Origin: Pseudomonadota bacterium
Lineage (GTDB): Bacteria; Pseudomonadota; Alphaproteobacteria; Rhizobiales; Xanthobacteraceae
DNA: 15,599 bases
Reading direction: 5' to 3'
NCBI GenBank assembly: GCA_021779635.1
Contig: JAJYAH010000067.1
Coordinates: forward strand, 1-15,599
The notes beneath the pieces were generated by a model, which saw nothing but the letters and a program-made list of their open reading frames with translations, made no database searches and was not told the origin of the DNA. Positions 1 to 5,814 of the stretch are shown here, piece after piece; positions within the stretch are counted from its first letter, which is position 1; each line of letters starts with the position of its first letter. A program made the position numbers and the translations under genes.

Positions 1-70
1 GCCGGTTTAGTCTGGGAGTTTGTCGGCGCCGATTAAGAAATGATTAAATTATAGCCGTCATAATACGGTC

Positions 71-199
71 ATGAGAGTTGCAATGGCCGCAGTGGTTGCT
101 CTCCTCATACTCAATTTTGTGGACGAGCACTTTAATGACGCCCGTTATACGCGGGCGGCAACGGTTATACTTTTCAACATTGCCAGACCATTCAGCTAG
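71..199 (+). CDS. Small hydrophobic-N-terminus peptide, hypothetical (42 aa)
   Basis: The reading frame begins with MRVAMAAVVALLILNFVDEH and ends at a TAG just before the insertion sequence. The first 16 residues form a single hydrophobic helix. A polar tail follows (DEHFNDARYTRAA), then a second short apolar patch and the end IARPFS. Very short proteins of this form (one N-terminal membrane helix, then an acidic/aromatic 'DxxFxDxRYTxAA' stretch) occur in Bradyrhizobium genomes; I recognise the style but know no function. I see no strong Shine-Dalgarno sequence upstream. The stop lies about 10 bp from the inferred left end of the insertion sequence, so the element landed just behind this gene without breaking it. 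It could be chance, but the composition argues for a real membrane peptide. Confidence 0.5.
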   Translation: MRVAMAAVVALLILNFVDEHFNDARYTRAATVILFNIARPFS

Positions 200-215
200 G
201 CCGCCAACTGATGGG

Positions 216-228
216 GTGGATGGCCCCC
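216..228 (+). repeat. Left subterminal inverted repeat of the IS
   Basis: GTGGATGGCCCCC is the exact reverse complement of 1521-1533. Homology continues inward with one extra T (TGAC here against GAC on the right). Position and orientation fit the subterminal repeats that define the IS1111 subgroup. Confidence 0.75.
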
Positions 229-288
229 TGACGGCATCGATGTGCCAGGGTGGTGGTCGTCAAAGATCACCAGAAACGGGAGCCATCC

Positions 289-1281
289 ATGGGGCAAAAA
301 GTGTCTTCCAAGTTCATGCGATCGACGAGGCAGGCAGCGTGATGATGCGTAAGCGGCTGCGACGCAGCCAGGTCCTCGCATTCTTTGCCAAGGTTCCGCC
401 ATGCCTTGTCGGCCTCGAAGCTTGCGCGACGGCGCACCATTGGGCGCGTGAGTTGATTGCGCTTGGCCATGAGGCTCGCCTCATGCCGCCTAACTATGTG
501 AAGGCCTATGTGAAGCGCAACAAGCACGACGTGGCCGATGCCGAGGCGATCTGCGAAGCGGTTCGGCGTCCATCGATGCGCTTCGTACCGGTAAAAACGG
601 CGGAGCAACAGTCAGCACACATGATGCATCGGGCTCGGGATTTGCTGATTCGCCAGCGCACCATGCTAGTCAATGCTCTGCGTGGGCACTTGGCCGAGTT
701 CGGGCTGATCGAGGCTCAGGGCCTGCACAAAGTGGCAAGACTGATTGCGATTGTCATGGACGAGACGGATGGGCGCGTACCGGATATTGCCCGTCAGGTG
801 CTGAAGGTGATCGTCAACCAGATCGAAGATATCCAGACACGGATCACTGGGCTCGAGATACAGGTTCGCGCATGGCACAAGAGCAACCCGGTCAGCCAAC
901 GTCTGGCTACCATTCCAGGGATCGGGCCGATCATTGCCACGGCGATCGCAGCAACGGTTGCAGATCCGAACATATTCCGTAGCGGCAGAGAGTTTGCCGC
1001 ATGGCTCGGGCTAGTACCGAGACAAAACTCTACCGGGGGCAAGGCGCGGCTCGGAGGAATTAGCAAACGAGGGGACAGTTATCTTCGTCGCCTGCTCGTC
1101 AACAGCGCACACACGGTGCTACTTTGCTCGAAGCAAGCCAAGACCGACCCCTGGTTAACGTCTGCTCAGTCGAAAACCATGGCTTGTCGTGGCAGTCGCC
1201 TTGGCCAACAAGACGGCGCGCATGGCTTGGGCCGTCATGAGCAGACAGGACATCTACCGACACGCAGCAGTGGCAGCATGA
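289..1281 (+). pseudogene. IS1111-group (IS110-family) transposase, frameshifted and 5'-deleted
   Basis: The main frame encodes an IS110 DEDD transposase. The order is a DEDD N-terminal domain (VFQVHAIDEAG, GLEACATAHHWARE with the catalytic Glu, KRNKHDVADAEAI with two catalytic Asp), a coiled middle, and the transposase_20 domain (PGIGPIIATAI, FAAWLGLVPRQNSTGGK, GISKRGDSYLRRLL). Two lesions are visible. At the 5' end a good start (GGGAG at 278-282, ATG at 289) is out of frame with the body, and the expected 'xIGxDxAKSVFQ' reads AIHGAKSVFQ, so the first catalytic Asp is missing; this fits a small deletion just after the start codon. At about 1161 the frame breaks: the family's C-terminus (VVAVALANKTARMAWAV) continues in the +1 frame from 1162 to a TGA at 1279-1281, consistent with loss of 2 bases in a CT repeat. 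The main frame instead runs on as unrelated sequence to 1289. The open frame extends up to 78, but that part is not transposase. Almost certainly inactive. Confidence 0.8.
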
Positions 1282-1533
1282 ACTGCTAAGCCGCGGCGCG
1301 CCACAAGCTTGCGAGAGTGAAAATACGTGATGGTACAGTCGGTCATCCGACGGATCGAGAGAAACCTGACCGCCTCATCGGGATTCCGATCCCGACCAAC
1401 TGATAAGGTCTCGACTCGCGGAATCCATCAAGGCCAGCGGTCATGTGAGACCGCGCTGAAAGGCCGGACACATGACTGCAAGCGACCGTTGTTCATCACG
1501 CGAAAAAACTCTTGCAAGTCGGGGGCCATCCAC
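1282..1533 (+). ncRNA. Putative IS-encoded guide RNA (bridge/seek RNA) region
   Basis: This non-coding stretch lies between the end of the transposase gene and the right inverted repeat. In IS1111-group elements this is where the programmable guide RNA (bridge RNA or seekRNA) is encoded. Three perfect small hairpins occur in order: GTCGG-TCAT-CCGAC at 1338-1351, TCGGGAT-TCCG-ATCCCGA at 1378-1395 and GCGGTC-ATGTGA-GACCGC at 1437-1454. A short open frame at 1327-1539 is not convincing as a protein. The hairpins are seen in the sequence; the RNA function is inferred from the family. Transcript ends are unknown. Confidence 0.45.
1521..1533 (-). repeat. Right subterminal inverted repeat of the IS
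   Basis: GGGGGCCATCCAC is the exact reverse complement of 216-228. It lies about 240 bp beyond the transposase stop and marks the right end of the element. Confidence 0.75.
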
Positions 1534-1560
1534 ACATGAGGCGGTCTCTTAGCCCCGCAC

Positions 1561-1800
1561 TCATTTCTCGAACGGCAGCGTCGCCTGATCTTCTGACCAG
1601 TCGATGACCTCGAACATCATTCCGCGCTTGAGCATTTCCGTCTCGAGTTCAGCGGCGTGCAGCTTCCACTCGGACGTCTCACGAATGCGGAATCGGATTT
1701 CCATGCCCTGTCGTTTGAGGGCGTCGTCGGCGTCCATGGCCCCGCGGATGGCCTCATACATCATGGTGAGGCTGTCGTTAGTGAACGACTGATAATTCAC
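1561..1800 (-). CDS. Hypothetical protein, 79 aa
   Basis: A small soluble protein beginning (V/M)NYQSFTNDSLTMMYEAI and ending VIDWSEDQATLPFEK. It is mostly helical and charged, with no signal peptide or membrane segment. I favour the GTG at 1800: AGAGG lies about 10 bases upstream on the minus strand, and the N-terminus NYQSFTNDSL reads as a natural start. The open frame continues upstream to an ATG at 1848, but that extension is less protein-like. The pattern resembles a short hypothetical family common in Bradyrhizobium, with no known function. Its 3' end lies about 25 bp from the right end of the insertion sequence, so the element may have separated it from its former neighbour. Confidence 0.65.
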   Translation of the reverse strand: MNYQSFTNDSLTMMYEAIRGAMDADDALKRQGMEIRFRIRETSEWKLHAAELETEMLKRGMMFEVIDWSEDQATLPFEK

Positions 1801-2066
1801 CGGGCCAACCTCTGAAAAACCGATGAGCCAGCACTTGAAGCCGCGCACTCGCCCAGCGCGAGGCTCGACAGCACTGCAGCAACAAACGCCGATATCTTTC
1901 GCTCAACCGACACACGCAATAGCCTCGGCTGGTCGCTCCACCAGGGTTGCGAGCCATTATAGCCGTCAAGCTGGCTGGATACGATTGCTCATTCCGCCGC
2001 TTCACGAGTTACGAGCGCGGACCGGAGCCCGCGCCCGATGGCCCTCTCCATGCTCCTCCAGCGGGC

Positions 2067-2104
2067 GGCTCGGCACATAGCCCCCGCCGAAGGTGTGCCG
2101 AGCC
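2067..2104. repeat. Perfect 11-bp stem-loop
   Basis: GGCTCGGCACA at 2067-2077 is the exact reverse complement of TGTGCCGAGCC at 2094-2104, separated by a 16-nt loop. There is no T-tract on either side. It could be a structured RNA element, a protein-binding dyad, or a palindromic repeat unit. Confidence 0.65.
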
Positions 2105-2352
2105 TAGCCACGCCGGTGCGCTGGTCGATCCCGACCGGCCGGGACCAATCATGGCAACAATGCGGCCACCTGAGAATGGCGCAGCTGCAACACTTTCGAA
2201 TTATCGACCTCCGGTAGGAAAAGCGATGACCGCGCGGCGGCGCGCGGCTTTGCTCTGACTTTGTTTTGCGCAGCATATCCGCAGCATACCCACAGGGCTG
2301 ATTCTCGGGATGCGTGAGCGCCCACATGGGCTTGCTGCACAACCGTCCACAG

Positions 2353-2433
2353 GGCGGGAAAAGCCCGCCGGCACGCGGCGCGACAGTTACCGCGCCGCCG
2401 GCAACACGAAGCCGACTACCGGCGCCGTCGGCT
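2353..2433. repeat. Cluster of three perfect GC-rich hairpins
   Basis: In order: GGCGGG-AAAAG-CCCGCC (2353-2369), GCGGCGCG-ACAGTTAC-CGCGCCGC (2375-2398) and AGCCGAC-N10-GTCGGCT (2410-2433). Three adjacent perfect stems within 81 bp, 120 bp upstream of a gene start, suggest a structured leader or a small RNA. GC-rich sequence produces some hairpins by chance. Confidence 0.45.
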
Positions 2434-2553
2434 CACGGAACCAGCGGTACTGAACCTGCGATGTAAATCGAAGTAGCCGAGTGACACGCTTCCTTGGGTA
2501 GGTGAAGATGCGCCACCCGGCTACGCGGCGCGGGTAAGGCATATGGAGCCGAG

Positions 2554-3018
2554 ATGAACAGGTTTGCCCGCCTTCTATTTGTCGGAACCATGCTACTCGC
2601 CCGGTGCGCCTGGGCTACCGAACCTTCCCCGGTCGCATTTGCGAAGAGCGTGGTTTCCGAGCGCGGTTCTCAAACCTTTGCGACTATGAGTTATCCGGAC
2701 AGAAGCTTGATCGTCGCATTCCGGCTCGAGCCTTACTCAGCGGGCAAAGCAACCGCGGTCCGGGCTTTTGGCGAGATAACAAAAAAAATCGCACAAGGTG
2801 CGTTCAGCAAATTCCCGAAGATCAAGAGCGTCCAGCTCATTGGCAACCTCGCGCTGCGCGATAAGCACGGAAACGATACTGTTGACCGCGCCGTCATGGT
2901 AAAGATTTCAAAGGTGAACGCGGCAACTATCAAGTGGGAAGAAGTCGACCCCGCCAATGTCGTCGAGATTGCCGACAAGCACTGGATCTTGCCCGAGTTG
3001 AGCGCCGACAAGAAATAA
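2554..3018 (+). CDS. Secreted hypothetical protein, 154 aa
   Basis: The start is an ATG preceded by GGAG five bases upstream (ATGGAGCCGAGATG). Residues 1-21 form a signal peptide: basic MNRFAR, hydrophobic LLFVGTMLL, then a likely signal peptidase site after CAWA and before TEPSP. The mature ~133-residue protein is expected in the periplasm. It contains alternating beta-like segments (SLIVAFRLEP, SVQLIGNLAL, RAVMVKISK) and ends in an acidic/basic tail (ELSADKK). I do not recognise a named domain. No cysteines remain in the mature part. It stands alone on the plus strand after the hairpin-rich stretch. The real-gene call is secure from the start signals, signal peptide and protein-like composition; the function is unknown. 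Confidence 0.8.
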   Translation: MNRFARLLFVGTMLLARCAWATEPSPVAFAKSVVSERGSQTFATMSYPDRSLIVAFRLEPYSAGKATAVRAFGEITKKIAQGAFSKFPKIKSVQLIGNLALRDKHGNDTVDRAVMVKISKVNAATIKWEEVDPANVVEIADKHWILPELSADKK

Positions 3019-3078
3019 TTCACAGATTTCGGCGGTGCCGGACGCGTTCGCGATTTCAAACAGTCTTTCGGCGGTCAT

Positions 3079-3335
3079 TCACTGCTGGAACACAGCCCGG
3101 CAGGCGTCGCTGAGGCTGGCCCTCTGCCGCCGCAGGCAGGCGGTGATGGCCCGAACATTCGGGATCTCGCCGGCACAAAGCCGATAGACGTCGGGTGTGC
3201 AGGCCCTTTTTTGTTCGGCGTTCCGGGCTCCGCTGAGGCAGAGCCGATTGCCAGCAGGGCGAGAAGCAGGCCAAGCGTCAAAGCCCGATCGAGCCGACTC
3301 GCCGTGCCCCAAGATCCCGTAAATCTTGCCTCCAT
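3079..3335 (-). pseudogene. Small secreted Cys-containing protein, frameshifted at an A6 run
   Basis: Two minus-strand frames together make one plausible protein. The first frame starts at an ATG (3335) with AAGGAG eight bases upstream. It encodes a signal peptide (LTLGLLLALLAIGSASA, cleavage before EPGTPNKK) and then turns into nonsense. The second frame encodes ACTPDVYRLCAGEIP, then ITACLRRQ and LSDACRAVFQQ, ending at a TGA (3079-3081). That is the four-Cys repeat pattern (CxPDVxRLCxGEIP...CLxxxxxxLSxxCxxVF) of a known rhizobial family of short 'cysteine-rich repeat' secreted proteins. The frames meet at six A's near 3210 (AAC AAA AAA GGG). One more A, or a -1 slip on AAA AAA, gives about 85 continuous residues. 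This may be a true mutation, a sequencing error or frameshift expression. Confidence 0.6.
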
Positions 3336-3416
3336 GACAGCATCTCCTTGCTTCGCTGGCGCTCTGGAGTGAGCGCCGTCCGGTCAAGGCAGATAAGTCA
3401 AAGATTGTTCGTGGAA

Positions 3417-3432
3417 TGTGATTTCTCTCACA
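3417..3432. promoter_or_regulatory. CRP-type palindrome TGTGA-N6-TCACA
   Basis: TGTGATTTCTCTCACA matches the E. coli CRP half-sites exactly with the right 6-bp spacing, and the symmetry extends with AA and TT outside. It lies between the divergent genes starting at 3335 (minus) and 3592 (plus), 82 and about 160 bp from their starts, where a Crp/Fnr-family regulator could control either. Regulators in Bradyrhizobium may have other specificities, so the binding protein is unknown. Confidence 0.4.
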
Positions 3433-3591
3433 ATTGGCCGTAGCCGGATCGGTCTAATCTCCGTGTAAGGCGGAAGGAAAAAAGTAACCAAGACGGCCGC
3501 GGCAGGCCGATCGATACAATTTGAGCAATCACTTCAATCTGGAAACAAAAGACTTCTGAGACCGTGCGCTTCCTGATCTTGGGAGAGCGCG

Positions 3592-3768
3592 ATGAGCGAA
3601 GTTGAATTCGACCGATTGCTGGATGCCGTGCGAACGGCCATGGCGCCCGTACAGGAGGAGTCTTTGACCTACGCGTCCACCTTCAGTCAGCCGCCGAAGG
3701 CCGCCAACGACAACGAGCTGGCCTGGGGGTTTATTCCATTTCCGGAAGGATGGTACGCCGCCTGTTGA
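3592..3768 (+). CDS. Small acidic hypothetical protein, 58 aa
   Basis: The frame starts at an ATG with GGGAG about seven bases upstream (TTGGGAGAGCGCGATG). It encodes MSEVEFDRLLDAVRTAMAPV, a Pro/Ala/Asn linker, and an aromatic tail (LAWGFIPFPEGWYAAC), ending in TGA. The N-terminal half is an amphipathic acidic helix; there is no signal peptide or membrane segment. I do not recognise the family. The good ribosome-binding site, balanced codon use and protein-like composition support a real gene. It is divergent from the frameshifted secreted-protein gene, with a CRP-like palindrome in the shared upstream region. Confidence 0.6.
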   Translation: MSEVEFDRLLDAVRTAMAPVQEESLTYASTFSQPPKAANDNELAWGFIPFPEGWYAAC

Positions 3769-4170
3769 AGGCGCTACACGAATTTCTTCCACTGATCTCT
3801 CGAATTGATTTGATAACATATTGATTATTCGTAAGAATAATCCATACAATGCCGTATTCGTCCAAACCGAAAAATTGCCGGCTCTTCAATTCGCCGTTGT
3901 GTTTCGTCGCCCATACGCTGGTTCTCATACCGAGTGGCGCATTGACCTGCGAACCGCCCCAGGCATCCTGAAATACCAAAACAGGCGTGGACCGAACGGC
4001 CAGCATCCGCACCGTGCATTGCTCTGACCTTGATTCGCCGTGAGGTCGCCGGCCCTTCATATTCGAATCAGGCCCAACCAATGTATGCTGAGCGAGCTCA
4101 TAGGCGGCTAGGCTGGTCGTAGCACGAAACCATCCGCACCGGCCGCTGGCGTAGTCTGGAAGCTAGCCAA
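3769..4170. other. Stretch without a convincing gene
   Basis: About 400 bp, relatively AT-rich around 3800-3860. An open minus frame runs 3731-4081 and a plus frame 3821-4027, but neither has a ribosome-binding site, a signal peptide or a motif I recognise, and they overlap each other. Part of it presumably carries the promoter of the lipoprotein-like gene at 4171. Confidence 0.4.
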
Positions 4171-4467
4171 ATGCGGATAGGCATTGCTCTTTTGATCTCT
4201 CTTTGGTGCGCGGGCTGCGCCTTGTCAGAGAAGCCCGCAGCGCTGGCACCCGCCCCTCAACAAGCCGCTGCGCTGGAAAAAACGGCTCCGGTCGCTGATG
4301 CAGCATTAGCCAAATTCGAATGCAGCGACGGGACGATTTCAACTTCGCAACATGGCTGCCTCGTCAGTATGGCGCGCGCCCGGCTCCCGCCAGGACAGTC
4401 AGCCGACCGGGCACCTTCCAATTCCGCTCCCACGGCGAACCAACCGCCGACAGATGCGACGCAGTGA
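4171..4467 (+). CDS. Putative small lipoprotein, 98 aa
   Basis: The protein starts MRIGIALLISLWCAGCALSE. A hydrophobic segment of about 12 residues ends in a lipobox-like CAGC, with Cys16 as the likely lipidated residue (Cys instead of Leu at -3 is unusual). The mature part is rich in Ala, Pro, Gln and Ser (APAPQQAAALEK, then SNSAPTANQPPTD) and contains a short FECSDGTISTSQHGCLVSM segment with two Cys that could pair. Low complexity and the Pro/Ala tail suggest an extended, surface- or envelope-tethered protein. The ribosome-binding site is weak. Function unknown. It lies 105 bp upstream of tRNA-Cys on the same strand and looks monocistronic. Confidence 0.6.
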   Translation: MRIGIALLISLWCAGCALSEKPAALAPAPQQAAALEKTAPVADAALAKFECSDGTISTSQHGCLVSMARARLPPGQSADRAPSNSAPTANQPPTDATQ

Positions 4468-4530
4468 GCCCTGCGCGCCGAAATCCGTTCCCTGATGAAA
4501 TCTTGTCAGCACGGACCGAAGGCGGAGTGG

Positions 4531-4557
4531 TTGCCTAAGCGGTTGATGCTGTATATT
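4531..4557 (+). promoter_or_regulatory. Possible promoter of tRNA-Cys
   Basis: TATATT at 4552-4557 lies 15 bp before the 5' end of the tRNA, and TTGCCT at 4531-4536 is a possible -35. The 15-bp spacer is shorter than usual, so the -35 assignment is weak. Confidence 0.35.
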
Positions 4558-4572
4558 GATCCCGGCTCGTGG

Positions 4573-4646
4573 GGCCACGTGGCGGAGTGGTTACGCAACG
4601 GTCTGCAAAACCGTGTACACCAGTTCAATTCTGGTCGTGGCCTCCA
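4573..4646 (+). tRNA. tRNA-Cys (GCA)
   Basis: A 74-nt cloverleaf with the CCA end encoded. The acceptor stem GGCCACG (4573-4579) pairs with CGTGGCC (4636-4642), followed by discriminator T and CCA (4644-4646). The D-arm contains GGCGGAGTGG. The anticodon arm ACGGTCTGCAAAACCGT has GCA in the loop, which reads UGC/UGU. The T-arm contains CCAG-TTCAATT-CTGG. All stems pair well, so it should be functional. It stands alone and is not part of a tRNA cluster. Confidence 0.95.
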
Positions 4647-4753
4647 CAAAATCAGTGACTTGGCGGCCAACCTCGTCAACCTCCAAATTTTCATCATCGA
4701 AAGTCGGTAAGAAGAAAAAGGGTAGCCCCTGCCCGTTCGGCTAACAAACAAAA

Positions 4754-4770
4754 CGGCCGCCTCGCGGCCG
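4754..4770 (-). terminator. Intrinsic-terminator-like hairpin, minus strand
   Basis: CGGCCGC-CTC-GCGGCCG is a perfect 7-bp GC stem with a 3-nt loop. Read on the minus strand it is followed by TTTTGTTTGTT, as expected for a Rho-independent terminator of a leftward transcript. No intact gene is seen immediately upstream on that strand, only degraded coding traces up to about 5040. Confidence 0.5.
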
Positions 4771-5000
4771 CGTCGAAACCAGATGCGGATGCCGGACTCC
4801 TCGCAGGCGGGCTTGATCAGGATGCCGGCCCAACCCTGAGCATCGAGAAAGTCCGCGGCAAGCGAGGCGGCGACGTTGGTCACGCCGACACTATCCGTGC
4901 CGTGAGTAAACGCCGGTAACCGCTGCGGGCCTCGCAGTGCGCGGCCAACTGTAGATGATCGGTGCCGCCGTCAATCCTCAAAATCTGGTTGCCGGCCACG
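4771..5000 (-). pseudogene. Degraded coding trace of unknown function
   Basis: Two minus-strand frames carry protein-like segments that seem to continue each other. One frame (about 4920-5000) has QILRIDGGTDHLQLAAH and GYRRLL. The other (about 4780-4905) has VTNVAASLAADFLDAQGWAG, then PACEESG and IRIWF. They meet near 4905 with a -1 shift. The downstream terminator-like hairpin supports a former gene. I cannot name the family. The second frame stays open through the tRNA gene to 4506, which is clearly not real protein. A chance GC-rich frame remains possible. Confidence 0.25.
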
Positions 5001-5058
5001 GAACCTAAGCCGTCTGTGTGATTTGAATCGTCTATCGACCAAAGGGGAGAAATTGACG

Positions 5059-5301
5059 ATGAAAGTTTCAGCAATCATGTTGGCTACCGTCCTGGCACTG
5101 TCGAGCGCGGGCGCAATGGCACAGAGCGGCGGCAATTCCCTTGATGAAATGGCCGCAAGCTCGGCGACCCGTTCAGCGATGAACAGCATGCACAGCAGGC
5201 ACCACCATCATCATCGATGGAGCGCAAGCCGCTATAACGGCCATGGAATTAACAGCTTAGGGACTACGACCAACCAGGGACGAAAGTACAACGGCGGATA
5301 G
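5059..5301 (+). CDS. Small secreted His-rich protein, 80 aa
   Basis: The ATG at 5059 is preceded by AAGGGGAG nine bases upstream; the frame is open further up, but this is the natural start because the signal peptide begins there (MKVSAIMLATVLALSSAGAMA, cleavage before QSGG). The mature part is about 59 residues: a Ser/Ala-rich segment (LDEMAASSATRSAMNSM), a run of five His (residues 48-52, in HSRHHHHHRW), and a Gly/Asn/Thr-rich tail ending KYNGG. His clusters in small periplasmic proteins often bind metal (Zn, Ni, Cu), but nothing here fixes the role. Short secreted His-containing peptides of this type recur in Bradyrhizobium. It appears monocistronic. Confidence 0.75.
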   Translation: MKVSAIMLATVLALSSAGAMAQSGGNSLDEMAASSATRSAMNSMHSRHHHHHRWSASRYNGHGINSLGTTTNQGRKYNGG

Positions 5302-5814
5302 GGGCGCGCTCGTTCGAACCTCCGAATCGAATTGACATTGGATCGACCTGCACCAGCAATGTGCGGGGGCCTTGTTTGTTTTGCGAATTCGCATTCTGCC
5401 TTGACCGCTCCGGTTTTGCCCTCTGTTTTCAATATATCATTGAGCCGTTTGACGGTCGCCTTGTCTCTCAACTCATCGTCATGGCGAGCGGAGATATTGA
5501 GGGTTTGGCTCGTGCGCTGCCATCCACCAGCGGTGTCTCCACTCGGTAGGTTTTCACCTCCAGCTTGAGAGCATTTCCCGCTCCCGATCGGGTCCATATT
5601 CGACTTGCCGTTGTCAACCCGGATGTGAAGCCGACGCTGGTTGAAGGTCCGGGCCTCCCGGATTGCCGCGAGAATGGCACTCGCGCCCCTCGCGCGTCGT
5701 CGACCGTGACGTTAGTCTCGCCGGTCTACAGCTTGCGGGGCCGGCAAATGCCGCCACCGGCGTTCGCACGATCCACCGATTCTTGATAAGCGACGGTATC
5801 TGCAACAGGGATCC
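5302..5814. other. Intergenic stretch with weak minus-strand coding traces
   Basis: About 510 bp with no intact gene I can support. On the minus strand, protein-like fragments sit in different frames: AILAAIREARTFNQRRLHIR near 5610-5680, LKLEVKTYRVETPLV near 5510-5560, and DKATVKRLNDILKTEGKTGA near 5400-5460. They could be remains of one decayed gene, but I recognise no family. The last part must hold the promoter of the FUSC gene. Confidence 0.3.

Larger units (their letters stand above)
209..1536 (+). mobile_element. IS110-family (IS1111-group) insertion sequence, decayed
   Basis: A DEDD-type transposase gene is bounded by a perfect 13-bp inverted repeat: GTGGATGGCCCCC at 216-228 and its reverse complement at 1521-1533. 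IS1111-group elements have subterminal repeats with a few bases outside each one (about 7 bp left, 3 bp right). That gives approximate ends at 209 and 1536 and a length near 1.33 kb, usual for the group. The left non-coding end is short (about 75 bp) and the right one long (about 240 bp), again the IS1111 layout. No target duplication is expected. The exact ends are inferred, since no empty site is visible. The transposase is broken, so the copy should not move unless helped in trans. Confidence 0.75.
1849..2553. other. Gene-poor stretch with several perfect hairpins
   Basis: About 700 bp in which the open frames on both strands look like chance GC-rich frames: many Arg, Ser, Pro and Cys residues and no recognisable motif. 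It holds a long stem-loop at 2067-2104 and three shorter perfect hairpins at 2353-2369, 2375-2398 and 2410-2433. None is followed by a T-run, so ordinary intrinsic terminators are unlikely. The last ~120 bp leads into the gene at 2554 and should contain its promoter, though I see no clear -35/-10 pair. Confidence 0.5.

Noticed and set aside
78..288. The long transposase frame starting at 78
   Set aside because: The first 70 codons precede or overlap the IS left end and the small peptide gene, and do not resemble transposase. The IS starts near 209 and its natural ATG is at 289.
48..1968. 13-bp direct repeat ATTATAGCCGTCA at 48-60 and 1956-1968, outside both IS ends
   Set aside because: One or two repeats of this length are expected by chance in 15.6 kb, and the copies are not at the IS boundaries.
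1989..2342. 117-aa minus-strand open frame
   Set aside because: It is Arg/Ser/Cys-rich with no motif and no start signal, and spans a perfect stem-loop; most likely chance.
3731..4081. 116-aa minus-strand open frame
   Set aside because: It overlaps the end of the 58-aa gene, lacks a ribosome-binding site, and shows no recognisable domain.
4506..4753. Minus-strand frame running through tRNA-Cys
   Set aside because: It crosses an intact tRNA gene and a terminator-like hairpin, so this part cannot be a protein gene.
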